Part shown: positions 63,018-64,000 of the stretch, one piece after another
Layout of the letters: every line of letters begins with the position of its first letter
Numbering within the stretch: position 1 is the first letter of the stretch
NCBI GenBank assembly: GCA_026398275.1
Contig: JAPLTF010000065.1
Coordinates: 54,176 to 118,175, forward strand
Reading direction: 5' to 3'
Length of the DNA: 64,000 nucleotides
Source: Verrucomicrobiota bacterium
Lineage (GTDB): Bacteria; Verrucomicrobiota; Verrucomicrobiia; Chthoniobacterales; Terrimicrobiaceae
Notes under the pieces: generated by a model
Databases searched by the model: none
Seen by the model: the letters and a program-made list of their open reading frames with translations, nothing else
What the model was told of the DNA's origin: nothing
Translations under genes and position numbers: made by a program

Positions 63018-63152
63018 ATGGCACACATTCGCAAAGACACTTTGACCCGCCCGCCGGAATGGTGGAAGCACCTTCGCCCCGACAACAAACGAAGAGTCGC
63101 CAAACAGGAACGGAAAGCCGCTCAGAAGGAAATCGCAAATGAGGCCCGGTGA
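63018..63152 (+). CDS. Small basic 44-aa protein
   Basis: The frame begins MAHIRKDTLTRPPEWWKHLR and continues PDNKRRVAKQERKAAQKEIA with NEAR at the end. Short proteins with the EWWKHLRP...KRxVAKxERKAA theme occur in related bacteria, probably as RNA- or ribosome-associated peptides. It starts 11 bp after the toxin stop. No family is certain. Confidence 0.5.
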   Translation: MAHIRKDTLTRPPEWWKHLRPDNKRRVAKQERKAAQKEIANEAR

Positions 63153-63295
63153 TTTTTTTCCGCGCCCCTTCAAAAAAATGTCAAAAGGCGACAATACGCG
63201 GGCCTTCGACTTCGACAGGTGTGCCCCGGCCGGTAACTTTTCCCCCGTTTTTCCTTCGTCCTTGCGGCGCTGGATAAAGACGCCATAATGATCGT

Positions 63296-63568
63296 ATGAA
63301 GACTCTGACCATTACGGAAGGACGTGGACGGCTTGGCTATTGGCTCAAAATGGCGACACAGGGTGAGGACGTGGGGTTTGTCTTTGAGGGAAAGATTGTC
63401 GCGCTGCGTCCTGTGGGGGTGACGTCCGACGACTACGCGCTGCGGGAATACGGTTTGACCCCGGCGGAAATGGAAAGGGCGGAAAAGAAAATCGGGACGG
63501 AGGTCAAGGCGGCCACCAAGCGCGGTGAAATGACGCGGTTCACCGGAGGGCCGGATGATTTCCGTTAA
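63296..63568 (+). CDS. Phd/YefM-like antitoxin, second member of the 37-kb family
   Basis: The 90-aa product starts MKTLTITEGRGRLGYWLKMA, TQGEDVGFVFEGKIVALRPV and has the tail DDYALREYGLTPAEMERAEK. The tail motif is the same as in the antitoxin at 37154-37432, so both belong to one family. The stop overlaps the RelE-like toxin start by 14 nt. It appears intact. Confidence 0.82.
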   Translation: MKTLTITEGRGRLGYWLKMATQGEDVGFVFEGKIVALRPVGVTSDDYALREYGLTPAEMERAEKKIGTEVKAATKRGEMTRFTGGPDDFR

Positions 63569-63830
63569 GATATCTAAACGGTTCAAAAAAATCGTGCGAT
63601 CGGCAGGACGGGAGGACGAGGTTTCCGAGACGCTCAAACTGGTGCTGGAGGGATTTGGCAATCCGCACGCGCACACCGGCCTTTCCATCAGAAAACTCGG
63701 CAGGCACGTTTACGAGTGCCGCACCGGCCTGGCGTGGCGGTTGATTTTTATCGCGGACAAAGGCGTGCTTTCTTTTGATTTTGCGGGAGACCACGAGGAG
63801 ATACAAAATTACCTGCGCGGAAAACGATAG
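63555..63830 (+). CDS. RelE/ParE-like toxin, partner of the antitoxin at 63296
   Basis: The 91-aa product starts MISVKISKRFKKIVRSAGRE and includes KLVLEGFGNPHAHTGLSIRK, RHVYECRTGLAWRLIFIADK, GVLSFDFAGDHEEIQNYLR. The order of basic and aromatic residues matches the 36879-37157 toxin (HPHRHRGLGIRRLTGNFFEI...LDIRLVF), which places both in one family of RelE-fold toxins. The gene overlaps its antitoxin and appears intact. Confidence 0.82.
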   Translation: MISVKISKRFKKIVRSAGREDEVSETLKLVLEGFGNPHAHTGLSIRKLGRHVYECRTGLAWRLIFIADKGVLSFDFAGDHEEIQNYLRGKR

Positions 63831-63862
63831 GCAGAGAGCAGAGGTCGAGCGTTGATCCTGAC

Positions 63863-64000
63863 ATGAGTGCGATGGAAATGATCGAGATACTTCGGGCAGC
63901 TCCCGAAGAGGAGATCCGGTTGGTCCGAAATGCCGCCAACGCTCTTCTTGCAGCATCTGGCATTCAGGCAGACGAAATATCCGAAATCGAATCGGCGTGC
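63863..64000 (+). CDS. Antitoxin copy 2, cut by the window end
   Basis: Bases 63863-64000 repeat 61580-61717 with a single mismatch by eye. The product starts MSAMEMIEILRAAPEEEIRL and continues as in copy 1 until the window ends at ESAC. The rest of the gene and any toxin lie beyond. The near-identity suggests a very recent duplication, gene conversion or an assembly duplication. Confidence 0.85.
   Translation, partial: MSAMEMIEILRAAPEEEIRLVRNAANALLAASGIQADEISEIESAC

Overview
The window is gene-dense, high-GC bacterial chromosome. The most likely source is a member of Verrucomicrobiota or a close PVC relative. This is inferred from the combination of a PUR-alpha-like (DUF3276) protein, an extended Bat/MoxR operon, an exosortase, GroEL/DnaK sequence flavour, many small toxin-antitoxin (TA) modules, and palindromic repeats of the kind that create HGQDAHAT-like peptides. 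No rRNA, tRNA or CRISPR array was seen. Gene ends are tightly packed, with several 4-nt ATGA overlaps and several convergent genes that overlap at their 3' ends.

Layout. 0-18 kb: a lipocalin tail, prfA and rpmE, an AMP-forming ligase, YhbY, a Cu(I) P-type ATPase, an ABC exporter with its HlyD-type adaptor, a lytic transglycosylase, a VapBC-type TA pair, ndk, a DXD glycosyltransferase, an exosortase, an FmdB-like protein, a NusG/RfaH-like factor, an LpxH-like phosphoesterase, and a manganese module (usp and mntH divergent from mntR, with a palindromic operator candidate between them). 18-31 kb: an RlmI-like methyltransferase, mnmG, the chaperone block dnaK-groES-groEL, a SirB1-like protein, cinA, cutA, mnmA and a PrxQ-type peroxiredoxin. 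31-37.5 kb: a TPR protein, GT4 and trmB in one overlapping operon, an L,D-transpeptidase, 6-phosphogluconate dehydrogenase, then a decayed zone (remnant of a DUF5615-type TA pair, IS66-like transposase fragment) and an intact RelE/Phd-like pair. 37.5-43.5 kb: kdgK with an internally deleted KDPG aldolase, PBP2, HU, an amidase lipoprotein, hisF and a PUR-alpha-like protein.

43.4-53.2 kb holds an extended aerotolerance (Bat) operon on the minus strand: MoxR, DUF58, DUF4381, BatA, a BatB-BatC fusion with Lys/Gln/Asp tandem repeats, BatD, BatE, a DUF3108 protein and a phosphoesterase. MoxR ATPase and von Willebrand A proteins commonly act together in envelope or complex assembly.

54-64 kb is an accessory region. 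A GT66/STT3-like membrane protein is followed by TA modules and then by a methyltransferase and a GT2 glycosyltransferase. About five more small TA genes or pairs lie downstream. Several are truncated or locally duplicated, so the region appears to be actively rearranging. I did not find a convincing wholly new multi-gene system. The strongest candidates for follow-up are the rearranging TA island, the GT66-like/methyltransferase/GT2 group, the broken KDPG aldolase and the repeat that supplies the only visible start codon of the DUF3108 gene.
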